Assembly: GCA_903813345.2 (NCBI GenBank)
Contig: CAIIXF020000001.1
Location: 30,367,915-30,431,914 of the forward strand
Source: Owenia fusiformis
Lineage: Eukaryota > Annelida > Polychaeta > Sabellida > Oweniidae
Direction: 5' to 3'
Length of the DNA stretch: 64,000 nt
Shown: one piece after another, positions 1 to 13,702 of the stretch
Numbering within the stretch: position 1 is the stretch's first letter
Layout: every line of letters starts with the position of its first letter
Notes under the pieces: model-generated
Seen by the model: only the letters and a program-made list of their open reading frames with translations
Database searches by the model: none
Told to the model about the DNA's origin: nothing
Position numbers and translations under genes: made by a program

Positions 1-3000
1 TGAGGACACTTTATATCTGGGAACCCCATTAAATAACATATTTCTGCATCGATCACATCTCAAATTTTTTATGGAGCTAAATATTTTGGTTTGGTTGGGA
101 TAGATCACTATATGGATTTTCAATAACTGACCCCAATTAATATGTTATCAGAACAGTTATCATTTGTAATCTCATTATGCCCTGGTTTGATGGTATACTA
201 TATGTAATTGGTTTTTTATTGCATTATGGCATTCTTGTCACCTACTTCAATTTGTTATAACATTGTTGGTGTGTTTTATGGTCTATTTTAGTGTTTGATT
301 CATAGTTCATAATTTTCCTTGTCTACTTTCTATACATGTAAAATGTATGATACTTTACTGAGTAATTTAAATGCCTTATTTTGTATTATTTTAGTTTGAA
401 TGCAACCTTGGTAGTTGGTATGACCTACAATTTTTGATTTCTCAAGCTCAGTATGCCTAATTATTATCACAGTTAATAATCAAACCATTAAGTTTGCTAA
501 ACTGCTGTAACCCATCTTTAAAAAGTGCATTTTTACCATACAAATAAAACTTAACTAAGTACATGTAACATAATCATACATGACATACAGTAAACCCTAA
601 AACCTGAACTGTTGCACTAACCATTGTCAAATTGTTCATTTTTGCATTTTTGGATAAATTCCTTTTTAAACATTGATTACAATACAAACCAGTCTTTTCA
701 ATGTGCCCTTTTTCATGATCCAGTCTGGTGAATATATTGAAAATAAGGGTATCTTGAATGGTTGGAGTTTACAATGATTTATTCTTAATGTGCATTATGT
801 ACATGGATAAGTAAATTAAGTCTTCAAGTATCATTCATAAATATACATGTACTCAAGAAGGTTTTCATGTGTTTCAGAATATATTGGTCTGTAACATGCA
901 AAGTGAATGCAAACACATATTCTATGTTGGCAGATAAAAGATGATTCTAATGAAGGGATTAATAGATTAATAGATTATTGAACATTCTGATTCAGAGTCT
1001 CTCTTTTTCTGAGAGAATGAGATCTTTCTGAGATGGTTCAGGTTGAGGCTGAACCCATAATGGGTATTCAATGTTTTCCATGTTTTGTAAATGCATGTTG
1101 CAAGCACAAGTAGCAGTTAAGATTTACACAATATATTTTTACCATGGCAACTTGTTATGAGACTAAGCAGTTTCTATTTCCAACTTCTAATAAATTATGG
1201 GTTATCGTGGCAATGAAGTGTATCAGCAAATTAGCTTTTACATTTTTAAATATTTTATGTAATCAACTTTTGACATACTGTTTGACATTGTTATATATGA
1301 AGACTTTTAATAACTTAAATAATGCCTTCTTTTCATCCTTGGACCAAGGGTATAGCTCTTCCACTGTCATCTTTCAAGAAAGAAAAGGTATTTGCATATA
1401 ATTGGCTTACCTGTATGTAGCTATGAATTTGTGTAGCTTTTCATTATATGCAAGGTAGCAGTTAAATGTAAAAAGTAAAAGGCAAAGGGCTGTGTCTTTA
1501 TTTGTTTCATTGTTTAGGTAGGGAGATGAGGTGGTTGGGAGGATGTACCATATTATTTTTAATCTATTTTTTATTTATTTTTTTACTACCTTTCATGGTT
1601 TACTGTTTTCACAGTCATTGCAGATTCTGTAGATTCTTTTCTTCATTCTAGTAAAAAGTCAACATTTCAAAACAATGATGATCCACTGGTTGTGTAATTA
1701 ACACATTCTTATACAGTAATTAGAATGTTGTGTTACATTAATTAGACATAATAGCAAAGGTGTCTGTATTTAGAGCACTTTAGGCCAATGCAGACAAATA
1801 TTCAATTATGAACAGGTTGATTGCCAACCCATTCATTAGATGGGTGGAGAAATATAAGTAGAAAGTATGCAATTAACTTTGAAAAGATTATACAGAATAT
1901 TTTGATTTTTTAGATATTTGTTGTTTGAAGAATAACACGAACAGGTGAATAGGTTTGCCTTATATTTTCCTTTACAACAAAATGGCTTGTTCTCACGAAA
2001 TTTCCCTTGTCTGATCCTCACTTTGGGATGAGAGAATATATATAACATTTTCATTTGTTCAAGCTTCATCTTCACTCTTGTTTATAGTATATAGCACTGG
2101 GATATGGCACCAGTGAATTCTCCATGATCTGTTTACTACATGTATATACATGTAGTATTGATGTCATTTGAGGACTTGACTGAAACCTGCAACATCAATT
2201 TATCTCTATCATACCAATACACATTTATCAACACAATTGCATTTCAAAGCATGTTTTCATTTTTTAAGCTGGATCCTTTACATAAAGTGTCCATGTTTCA
2301 ATATTGACCATTGACCAACTCCTCACCTGGGTTTACACATAGGGGTGTGCTGACAGATATATTCAGGACAGCTCAGGCTTTGCACAAACACTTAGAAGTA
2401 GATCCACTAGTAAAGGGCAGCTACCTGAAAATTTAGCAGCCTTTCAATAATTTGTATACAAAAAACTTCATTTGAATGGTCTCATGGCATTCATAATTCT
2501 GATGATTTATCAATAATGACTGTTATATATACACTCTGCATTACTTTGTATTGTATAGGGTATACAATTTGAAAGCTATACACGATGGAATGCTTATTTG
2601 TGGGAAAATAAACTTTGTGTACTTGAAGCTTTTAAAAAGCAACTTATGATTTTAGGATGGCAATTCATTATACAGGGTGATACAAAGATGCAACTCCCTA
2701 ATTTTGGAATAACACCAGGTTTGAAATTTGCTATGAGTTTTACCATTTTATAAGAGAATCGTATTGTCCATCATTTCAGAACTTCTGTATGAAATCTGAG
2801 TGGTCTACAAGGGCTGTTAGAACAGACAGGTTACCCATTTGGTTTACCTTAGAATTCAAAAAGATTTTGCATGCATGATCAAAATTATTGGTTGCAGCCC
2901 GAGCATACATGTATAGCTGAACATTGCCATTGATTCAATCTTTTATTTATTGAAGGATTGGCGTGTTCAGATGATGAATGAACTATTTGGGTAAGGAGTG

Positions 3001-3699
3001 ACACTCACATCAAGGCATTTAGTAATTGTATACTGTTGCTATGTTGTAAACACATAAAAATTCATATTTTGTTCGTTTGTCACCTTATGAATTTCATTCT
3101 CAATTATAAAACCATTTTAGCATTTTAGTCAAATAGCCATAGGTTCTTTTCATTTGTTATCTTATAGATCATATCAATCCAACAAAACTTAAATGGTAAA
3201 AGCTACCAAAACATAGCCTAAGGGGTATCGTTTTGCAGTAAACAATTTGTAACTTTTAAAATGAGATTGATTTGCTGAATTATAAACGCCTGTCTGGAGG
3301 ATTTCCCATTTTGAACACTTAGATAATGTAAAGATCAGATAACATAAGGAAATCTGCAACATTTCAAGTTATGTTATCATTTGTTTTAATTCAGTTAACA
3401 TAGTCAGTGTTTTTACAAAATGTATTTTTGATTTACTATTGCCTGAACGTGTTCACCTTGTTGTAACCTGATCTTGTGGCACTTGGTTGATTGGTGTTGT
3501 CTACATGGTGACATTCTGGCATCCTGATGAGTATGTGTATGCATGAGACTTATTCATAAATCATTGACATATTATTTTATAATGCTGATGGTGATCATTT
3601 ATGTGTGATATATGGATGCATTCAGGGCATCATACTTTTGAAGACATTTAGTCTTAGACGTAAGTGAAGCATTGTAACCCAGAGAGGCTAGTAGTAATA
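1..3699. other. non-coding, no gene recognised
   Basis: This AT-rich stretch holds no exon that I can match to a known family. The short open frames here (the longest is 85 codons, at 1144-1401) show no conserved motif and no convincing splice context. It is probably spectraplakin intron or upstream DNA, because CH1 exons start only at 17064. The exon for the beginning of CH1 (expected to encode a KTFTKWVN-type motif) was not found here or in the following 13 kb, so it may lie upstream of the window or have been missed. Confidence 0.6.
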
Positions 3700-6060
3700 A
3701 CTAGACTTTTGAAGATTGCAAGCAATCTCACGGAGGCCCTCTTAGGCATTTTTGACAATTTGAAGGTCAACTAAAGGACAAATATCAAATCTGAGGTCAG
3801 ATGTGAACTCCTGAAAATTTGTAGATGATTTTCAAAAAAAGATTTTGTCAATTTGAAGCGAGTTTAAATTTGACATTGAAAGATTTCGAAATTGACTTTT
3901 TTCAACTTTTGAACTCTTATATCTCAAACTGGGACAAAATTCAATTAGATAGTCAATTGCTAATATGTGTACAACCCTTAGAGGAATGTGTTTATTTCGA
4001 CTCAGGATTAAAAATATTGGTTTGTAGTCGAACTTTGCGAAACTTAGATAGCACAGTTTGTGACCTAATTTCATAATCTTGACCTTTGACTTTGAAAAGT
4101 TTTACTTTTTCAGACCTCAGTAGGACTTTTGTAATTAAGCTGACCTAAATTTGAATCCAAAGACTCAATTTAAAAAATCAACTTTTCTTACCTTTCGAAG
4201 GTCATTGAAGGTCAATTAAAGTTCAAAGGTCAAATCTGAGGTCAGATTTGGACTCCTGGGAACTTGTAGATGAGTTATAAAAAAAATTTGGTCAGATTGA
4301 AGCAAGTTGAAAAATGACCTTTTTTGACCGTTTTTTTTACGTCAAATATCTCAAAAACGGTAAAAATTTAATGCTGACATATAGTGAAGAATTTATAGAG
4401 AATACCAAAATGTAGTTTCAGTTTAATTCATCGCAAGAAATAACGAAGTATAAGGACAAAGTTGAGAAACTTGAAAAAAATTTAGATTTGACCTAGATCT
4501 TGACCTTTGACCTAATTTGATAACCGTGACCCTTGACCTTGAAAATTTTACTATTCTAGAGCTCAGTAGTTTTTTTTTGATTAGGCCAACCCTAAATTTG
4601 AGTCCAAAAACTCAATTTGAAAAATCAACTTTTCTGACATTTCAAAGGTCACTGAAGGTCAACTAAAGGTCAAATGTCAAATCTGAGGTTAAATATGAAC
4701 TCCTGAGAAGTTGAAGATGATTTTTTTAAAAAAAGTTGGGTGAATTTGAAGGAAGTTAAAATTTGACCTTATAAACTTTGAAAAAATGACCTTTTTCAGT
4801 TTTTGAGCTCTTATATCTCAAAAGTGGGACAAAATTTTAATAAATAGTCAATGACTAATATGTGTAGAACCCTTAGAGAAAAGTATATCTTGACTTTCAA
4901 TTAAAAATATTGATTTGAAGTCTTGAAGTATGAGAAACTTAGATAGCACAGTTTGTGACCTAATTTGATGACCTTGACCTTTGACCTTGAAATTTTTACT
5001 TTTTGAGACCTCAGTAGGCTTTTTGTAATTAGACTGACCTAAATTTGAATCCAAAGACTCAATTTGAAAAATCAACTTTTCTGACCTTTCGAAGGTCACT
5101 GAAGGTCAACTAAAGGTCATAGGTCAAAACTAAGGTCAGATTTGAGTTCCTGAGATCTTGTAGATGCTTTTTAAAAAAAAGTTTGGTCAATTTAGAGCAA
5201 GTTGAAATTTGACCCTCAAAAATTTCGAAATTTGACCATTTTTCAGTTTTTGAGTTCTTATATCTCAAAACTGGAGCAAAATTTTAATAAATAGTCAATT
5301 GCTAATATGTGTAGAGCCTTTAGAGGAATATATATTCTGACTTTCAGTAAAAAAAATTGATTTGTAGTCTCCAATTTTGAGAAACTTAGAAAACACAGTT
5401 TGTGATTTCGTTTGATGACTTTGACCTTTGACCTTGCAAATTTTACTTTTTTAGACCTCAAAAGGTCTTTTGTGAATAGATATACCTAAATTTGAATCCA
5501 GAAAATCGATTTGAAAAATCAACTTTTTTTACCTTTCAGAGGTCACTGAAGGTCAACCGAAGGTCAAAGGTCAAATCTGAGGTCAGATTTGGACTCCTGG
5601 GAACTTGTAGATGATTTTTAAAAAAAAAATTGGTCAGATTGAAGCAAGTTGAAAAATGACCTTTTTTGACCGTTTTTTGACGTCAAATATCTCAAAAACG
5701 GTAAAAATTTAATGCTGACATATAGTGAACAATTTGTAGAGAATACTTAAATGTAGTTTCAGTTTAATTCATCGCAAGAAATAATGAAGTATAATGACAA
5801 ACTTGAGAAACTTGAAAAAAAACTTAGATTTGACCTAGATTTTGACCTTTGACCTTGACCTAGATAAAAAATATTTTCCCCCCTATTCCAGACAAGGTTC
5901 CTAGTAGGATCATATAGTAGGTAGTTGAAAGCTAGTTGGAAGTAGGAGAAAAATGCTTTGGAAGAATAATAAATAAAGAATAAAGAATAAAGAATAATAA
6001 GAATAAAGAAAAGCTACAAAAGCTATAGGAGGCCCTTTCAGGAGGGCCTCCTAATAATTA
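3700..6060. mobile_element. Helentron/HINE-like non-autonomous element with 447-bp tandem repeats
   Basis: Near the left edge is the perfect palindrome GATTGCAAGCAATC (3714-3727), followed by GGAGGCCCTC. The body consists of five diverged tandem units. Then comes an AATAAAG microsatellite (about 5967-6015) and a terminal hairpin with arms AGGAGGCCCT and AGGGCCTCCT (6027-6052), followed by CTAATAATT. The order palindrome, tandem repeats, microsatellite and 3' hairpin resembles Helentron-associated elements (HINEs), and CTAA fits a Helitron CTRR end. That assignment is inference. No Rep/helicase coding sequence is present. The element has no visible role in the host gene. Confidence 0.5.
3762..5870. 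repeat. five-unit tandem array, period about 447 bp
   Basis: The phrase GAAGGTCAA(C/T) followed by CAAATCTGAGGTCAGAT starts at 3762, 4208, 4652, 5100 and 5549, giving spacings of 446, 444, 448 and 449 bp. Units 2 and 5 share a distinct subvariant (GACCGTTTTTT, then CTCAAAAACGG) that is missing from units 1, 3 and 4, so a higher-order arrangement exists. Units are rich in AGGTCA/TGACCT hexamers, including perfect direct repeats with 1-bp spacing. Small open frames on both strands here are shadows of the repeat. Confidence 0.85.
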
Positions 6061-9000
6061 ATACATGAGGCTTTCTTTTAAATCTGAGATCATGTTAGGA
6101 TGTAATTTGCAGGCTTCATTGAAAATCAAATTGATTGAAATCTATTTTTGCTCAAATCATGAATGCCAATTTTATATAGACATTTTATATTCATTATTAT
6201 AACCGCCCAGTCATTAACTAGCTAAATGCTAGAATTCATGGCACAACAGCCTTGTTGGGTCATGGTCACTTTGACTCTGCTCTGTAGTGGCCTGTACTAT
6301 CATATGCTTAAAAGGGTCCTTCATCTCATTAATTCTTGTCACTGTGTGCCTCCCTAGATGTTATGTGACTCATTCCCGATATGTAAACAAATTGCAGCAT
6401 ACTATTTCAACCAAAGGAATAAAGAACAAAGACTCGTTCATTGATATTGTACTAATCCTGTAACAGTGACTCAAGTATAACACGCCAAATAATTTGCCAT
6501 AGGACATAATTGTAACTGTAAAATACTCAGATTAAGATGGTTTCATCATGGATATGTCACTCTTGCTTTCATTTTTTGGCTAACAATAGTAGCAGCAATG
6601 TGTTATCATGCATGACTATTGACATTGTTTGTTAGAGGAGGATTGTACGCCAGCTCTTCCCTAATATGAAACCTTTTTTGACATCTCATAAGACAACCTT
6701 GTAAATGGTACTGCTAGCCAGGGCACGCCTTAAGCGTCGGACAGCTGGTCATTATCTGGTTACTTTTGATACTGACCAGTTGATTTTTTCACTAGGTAAA
6801 GGAAAATAACATTGCAATTGGTCAGTAATGCCTTTTTGACCAGCAGCTCTGGAATCCTTAGGGCATACACTGCATCTGGTTTCTGGGTGGTTCCACTTGT
6901 TTCTTTGAAAGAATACAATGGTAATTCAACTATTTGAATATACATACATGTATATTGGAAGTATGAGTAATAAATACTTGGAATGATAACATTGTAAAAA
7001 GCACCAGATCTATTTTGATTTGCTGTTATGTTGAAGTTCTCACGTCAGAGCCATTCCAAATGTAACATCCAGCGTGTAGATTATTGCGTAGATACTTCTG
7101 TATGTATTGCCACGTGGAAGAAATGTCTGACCTTGAATCTATATTTTGGGAGTGCAGTGCTAGAGCAGGTTGACTGAACAGCCTGATATACACCATTACA
7201 CCCTTCCAAAATGCTTTACATTTAGGTGTTCCTCTATTGTAATTACTTATTTTCCTGATTGTGCAGGTTAGACTATAAGTAATATTATCAACTAATGAGA
7301 GAATGGGGGTAAGCCAAACATCAAAACTAACTTTGTATAATTTAATGAATATTGATAGTAGAACACTGTGAATATTTCAATAAAAAGAGCAAGCCATGAG
7401 AGTTGTGGTCAATAGTATGGCTGGATATATAAAACTCGCTTCTTTCTAGATCAAATTCATATTTGTGAAACATACAATTTGGCATTTGGTATTTGACATC
7501 AGGGAAATAATGAACTAACATGGAATCTGAAGTAGTATCTATTGCGTATATTACTGAGGGATATCACTTTCATTGATGTATTTTTGTTTGGATGAAGATG
7601 AGATCACATACATGCTGGAATGATGTCATCGTTCAAAATATTCAGATACAAAAGATCCTCAATCGATTAAACTACACATAAATCATTCATTTGAAGAAGA
7701 TCTGTTATGATTATCTTATTTGTTTGTCATTTGAATGAATCATATTTTAAAGAACTTTAAGATTTTGGGCAGTGGTGATGTTATATAGAGAATACATTGT
7801 TCTCCTAGTGTCAAGGAGTCCTCGAGACTCTTTACCGAATATAGCATGATCTTGAACTTTATACTACTCATGGAGCGCGCTATGTTAGAAAATTTCAAGT
7901 AATGTTCAATCAGATTTTGTCTTGTTTGATTATGAATTTATTGTCTGTTATTGATGCTTGACAATTCGTTTGATAAAAAGCAGTGTTGTTGAAGCCAGGA
8001 TATCATTCCATAATCATTAGGTCATTCGTCCATCCCCAATACTACATATTTCCAACCCAACATGTACGCAACATACTATATAGTAGACCCATATGTGTAA
8101 GACAGTAACATTATTAATGTGATATTATAGATTTTACATCAAGGTAAAGTATTGATGAATTAATGATAACATGGGATAGATTAGATAATTGTTGAATAAG
8201 ACACCTGTATTGATAGATTATTATATCAAAACCTTTGTATACTATATCAAATCTCTATATGATTCATATAAGACCCACTTATTCTCTATCAAAACCCACG
8301 TGCTCTATCAAAATAAAAATATCAGCTCTGTGCTATCTAAATCTCCATACACTGAGCTAGAAATGAAAGATGCCAATTTCAAAATTGATTTAGGATATCA
8401 AACATTAATATGGAGGGGTGGAGATTATACTTATTGCATGAGAATAAAAAATGACCTGGGGAATCCTCAAGCTAATTAGTTGTTCCCAGGATCTTTAGCA
8501 CACTAAAGTACTATGTCTACCAGCTTAATTTATGATATATAAATTCTTGTATTAATTGATTGTGACACTAATGTGAATGATGTCCTGTATTTCATTCACA
8601 TGTTCCTTGTTCACTTGTTCTTTTAGAACAAATCAGTTCTTGTTTTCAATGTACCACATGCTATTCTAGGGTCATTGATCAAGTCTGGTGTCTTAGTACT
8701 TATGAGTCAGTTATGTCTCTGTGATAAACACCTCTTAGTTGTAAACATTCTATAATATTGACAGTTTTTCTGATACCTCTTAAAAACTTTAAATCTTGAT
8801 GTAAAGTAGCTGTCACATTAGCTGTGTGAGCTCACCAGTCACTGTTCGCCACCATATGCCTAAGTCTTGGACATTAATTTTTTAATTGATTAATCAGTTT
8901 TTCTTGTATTTGGTGTGATGGTGGATATCTTGCTATAAAGCTAAACCTGTTTTGCCCATCGTGCATCTATGCCATGCCCCGCCGTGCGCCCAAAGTAGTC

Positions 9001-12000
9001 AGATGATGAGCCCATGGCTTAATTGTGACAGCTCCATAAGAAACACACCTCAGGAAACACCTTGAATAAATAATTTTCGCTAATAAAAAGTCCGAAGTAA
9101 GAGTACCTTATATCAATAGCAAACACCTTTTCTTTCATAAACATAAAAGACAATCAAAGATATATCAGATTTTACATTGTGTTCACAGTATACAGATCTC
9201 ACTGTATAATTAGACTTATAGATGAAGAATATGAAGAGAATTACCAGCAAGAATCATCCAGGATTATTTTGTGTTAGTGGGTAGTTCAGGAATGCTTTTA
9301 GTTTGCCTATTACAGTTTATATTAGGACCATACTCCTTTCCCAGACCCAACCTAACCTATATAGCTGAAAGGAGAGAGGGAAGTATCACTATGGTTTGAG
9401 AAGAACATATTTTGAAGTATTATTAATTTTCATACAGCAAACAAGTGCTAAATATACCACATTGCTCATCACTTAACATTTCAACTACGTACAATTTACA
9501 ATACTTAGTAGAGAAGGGTGTTGAGGCTTCTACTTTTTAGAATTATTTTCTGAAATGGTTGCAACAATATGTTTTTCCTATTTTAACTAAAAAGTGTTTT
9601 AACTGGTGAAAAACTCAATTTTACAATCTTTTAATTCCTAATTTGGGCCTGCTACATTTTTAGTGGGTTCAGTCCTCATTTGCTTTTATGTTGTAGAAAT
9701 CACTGCCACAGTATAAAAACCAGGTAAACAAAACCTAACTGGTCAACTCTGTTTGTCTTTCTGATAGAACTAGTTTATTTTATTAGGTTATCAGTCATAA
9801 AATTGCAAGGGAAAAAATTGAAGTACTGTACCCTTAATTTAAAATGATCGTGAGATATGTCCTTGTTGTTAAACAGGTGGTCAAGTTATTCAGTTGAAGT
9901 GTTACATGTGAAGATCAGGTACCCTGCGTGCAGAGTCTAGTTATAAACTACCCTCTGCCTAGCATAGACTATATTACAGTTTAGCAACCCCGCCCTCACG
10001 ATCAGGTGCCTGTGACAGCCCACTGGTCATAAATCCCATACCCATTTGTGACAACGGTATCTGACTTTACCATTGTCAGGCTATTCCGGGGTGTGCTTGT
10101 GTATGTCCAAATGTTAAAATTAACTTTTGTTGAAACATACTAAAAACTTTTCTTCTTCACTTCAGGCCAACTTATTAAGTATTATTTATTGCTTTTTAGT
10201 ATTATTCTGATATACATAAGTATCATGAAATACTTTTTATCTGTTCAAAAACATTTATAATGTTATATTGCACATTTGAGTAGCTTAGACTTTGTACATA
10301 TATTTTAATTGATAATACTTGTAGCAGGTGAAATTTTGATAACAATTTCAAGTTCAGGTAATAGTACAATATCATAGTGCTATAAGTATTTATAGTTTTT
10401 TTTAAAAACTCCAAATTAATAAAAACATTCATAAAGACAACTGTATTCCAAGGAAGAAAAGAGAAATGTGTTATTGTATTTTCTCTGAAAAGAAAACTGA
10501 ATGAAGGAGATAGCATATTTTAGTCTGCATATTGTCAAGTAGTTTAACCCTCAGCAGCCCATGATTCACCACAAGTCAATCATTAACTCTTTCCCTCCCT
10601 GTTATGTGTGGGATGATGTGTATATAGTAAAGCTGGGGTTGGGGTAAAACAGTGACTTTGGTAGAGATGGGCTATACTTTAAAAAATATATATATGTATA
10701 CCTTCTTGAAGAAAACAGTTTCATTTTTAATCTACAAACCGTGGGTTGTTTTATCTCCCTTAATAAATATGTTGAATCCATATGTCAATATATGTATACA
10801 CTATATATTCTCAGTCACTCCTTTCTTACACCTAGGGCCTACATCCCAGGGTTAAAGGTCTGCTAAAAAACACCTAAACATGCAGTTGATGCTTGCTATT
10901 CGTATTTCATTCAGTCTATAAAAAGAGCAATAACTTGAATTTTTTTTAAATGATTATGTTAAACCATTTAGTATTAGTTTAGGACTATTTATTTGATCTG
11001 CTTCCTCAAATCTCAAATGTGCCTATCGGGGAGTTCTGGGTATCTGAGGTGATTTTTATCATTATAACCATATATTTATCTTGTATATTTCCTTTGTAAT
11101 GTGTTATTCAGTTCACAATTGGATCAAGATATGACACCCACTTTATTTCAAGGAGTTCTATCATATATAACATTCTCCGAGACTGTTCATACACTTACAT
11201 TTATATTGAATCATACAAGCTATCATTATCTTACCTATCCCAAATATGTCTACAAACTAACAAAATTCCTATAACTCACTAACAAAATTCCTATAACTCC
11301 TATAATTGGAGTGTGGGCACAGTTATCCCTCCGACAATGACTTCCCATTTTCTAAGTTTGTTTTTGCTGAAGTTCATCATTTCAGAAAAACACATGAAAC
11401 ATGAGTAATAGATATTTAAACCCAATGTTCTCTTTGTTCACGATTGTGTTTCACTGAGGGATTACAAGCTGTCTCATTCTAAAATACAGACAGTTTATCT
11501 GTATATATTAAATATCTTTTTATGGTTGGAGTCCTTTGCTGGAATATTAGGGGTCTTTGGAGTAAAAATGGGAACTGGCTAATATGGTGAAGTAGAAAAA
11601 ATTAGAACTATGGATCAATTGGAAGGATATTAATGGTAATTGTATGTCTTTTTGGGGAATTATGGGTCTTTTGGAGTAGAAATCAGAACTGTGGATTATT
11701 AATAAGAATATGGTGAACTATGGGTCTTTAGGATTAATAATTGGAATTGTGGGTCATTTTACGAATAATGGAACTATGGAACTTATTCTACTTTCGGAAA
11801 CTGCCAATATTATTATGATGTGACAGGATAATTGGAACAAATGATAGATATGATAGATTTGTATCATCAGTATTAACTTTAAATTATAATGATGGTTTTT
11901 AATATGATATTGTATAACATCTTAATCATGATAAACCATGACATCACAATATTTCTCAGCCATGAGATCATGTTTCTAGTGAAACAGAAAGATGAGATGA

Positions 12001-13122
12001 GTATCAGAATGAAACATCTAAGATATACTAATATACTTCTACATGCTTTGCTTGCATCGTTTCATTTGCTACATTTGTTTCATTGTGCCTTGCCTTGATC
12101 AGTCTCTCTCTCCCCATGTCCTTCTTTAAAGCTTGTTATAGAACCGACTATGGATCATACAATGTCTTGCTAGATTATTATAAGAATTTGGTATCTGATT
12201 TTGTCATTCTGTTTTATCAAACCTTCTCTTGGCTGACATCTGCCTTTAAGAATAGAAGCTGTATACATGTTGATGTCATAGTGTGATTACATAGTTCCTT
12301 CCTGATACCTATCTTTATCGTATCTTTGATTACCTAAACAGTAACTAGAACTTGGTCAGGGCAGGGCGGGGCTATCACATTGACATTCTAGTACATGTAC
12401 ACTGTAGCATTGAGTTAAAGATCTCACTATTCATGAACATTTTTAAATAAATCAGATAAATATCACAAGTGTCATCATGTTTCTCATAAACTATTTTGTA
12501 GACCTTATAATTTTAGGATGTTTAATGCATTTCATGAAGTTTTATTGCATGTCAAAATTTCAGGGTTAATTTGATTTGATATTTTAATGCATGTGTTAGA
12601 AATTTTTTCATGTTTGAAAAACTGAAAAAAGAAAGCTTATTATCTATCAGTAATAGAAGAAACCAGAAGTTTGGAATGGTATGAATATTCAAAAATCTAC
12701 ATAAAGTTAATACTGTATTGTATGTCAAGCCCTGTAATAGGTGGGGTATTGCAATGGTTTTATAACATAAGGTCAAGGTAAAAGTAAGAGACTGGGTGCC
12801 AGACTTAGCCTATCCCTACTTTTTCTGTTTCTTTTTCATGAAGCATGGCTAATACAGGCTCCAGTAAATCAGAATGAGAATTCTCTGGGTACCAGCGCAT
12901 TGATCTACAAAATGATATTCAATGCTGAGTCAATAGTGTATTTATTCGTTACATTTCATGATAAAGCACATATTGGGCATACAGAACTATACAAAAATAG
13001 GTTAAAGACATAGAGTTAGGTGTCAGCATAACTTTTTAAAGTACATAGTGAATGAACCAGACCATTTTGCAATTATTAACCACTACTGTATTCAATATGT
13101 TCTTCACCCCATATTTAAAAAT
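6061..13122. other. non-coding, no gene recognised
   Basis: No exon, RNA gene or intact mobile element was recognised. A degenerate tandem patch at about 11520-11790 repeats GGGTCTTTGGAGTA-like and GGAACTATGG-like words at irregular spacing. A short direct duplication of CTAACAAAATTCCTATAACT lies at about 11258-11300. The 96-codon frame at 8189-8479 has ordinary AT-rich composition and no recognisable domain, and I do not call it a gene. Confidence 0.55.
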
Positions 13123-13702
13123 GGGCAGCATTTACTCACGTCGAGAGCTACCATGTTAGATTTTGAAAGTATAGCTCTCCATCGTGAGGATCTCCCAGCT
13201 GAAGAATTGTGACATCTAAATTTGATCAGCGCCAGTCAACGGCTTGCTGTTTGTCTCAAACTGTAGCCTACATATGGGCTCATATGTTTCTACTTTCCCC
13301 GTGCATGTAAGATCGCGGATGTGCTTCTATGGCGATCAGGAGTTCTAATCGTTTTTTGTACGATACCCATTTCCAATATGGCGGTTAAACGGAAATACTA
13401 TCGACGCATGCGCAACTTGGGAAACGTCAAGCCGCCATATTGAATATACCTGGCCAAAACTTTTGACACGACCAATAAAATGAAGTCCTGATCGATACAT
13501 AGGGCAGTGAGACGTTCTATAGTTGAGCTGAATGAAAGATGCGATGTAGGATACATTTTTAGGTATATAATGTGCAACATGAGTCAGCTGAATTCCCTGA
13601 AATTTTCTTTGAAGTCAGGATTCTTAAGCTGTTGATTCTAGCGATAGAGAGCTATACTTTCAAAATCTAAGTAGCTCTCGACGGGAGTAAGGCAGCATAT
13701 AC
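13123..13702. mobile_element. foldback/MITE-like element with about 55-60-bp inverted ends
   Basis: The left end (about 13123-13187) contains CGTCGAGAGCTA, then TTAGATTTTGAAAGTATAGC. The same words return inverted at the right end (about 13640-13702, GCTATACTTTCAAAATCTAA, then TAGCTCTCGACG). The interior carries a second inverted pair, CCAATATGGCGG (about 13373) and CCGCCATATTG (about 13431). No transposase frame is visible. The superfamily is undetermined because no clear target-site duplication was found. Confidence 0.75.

Noticed and set aside
8189-8479. 96-codon frame in the upstream region
   Set aside because: No recognisable motif, no splice context and composition like the surrounding intron.
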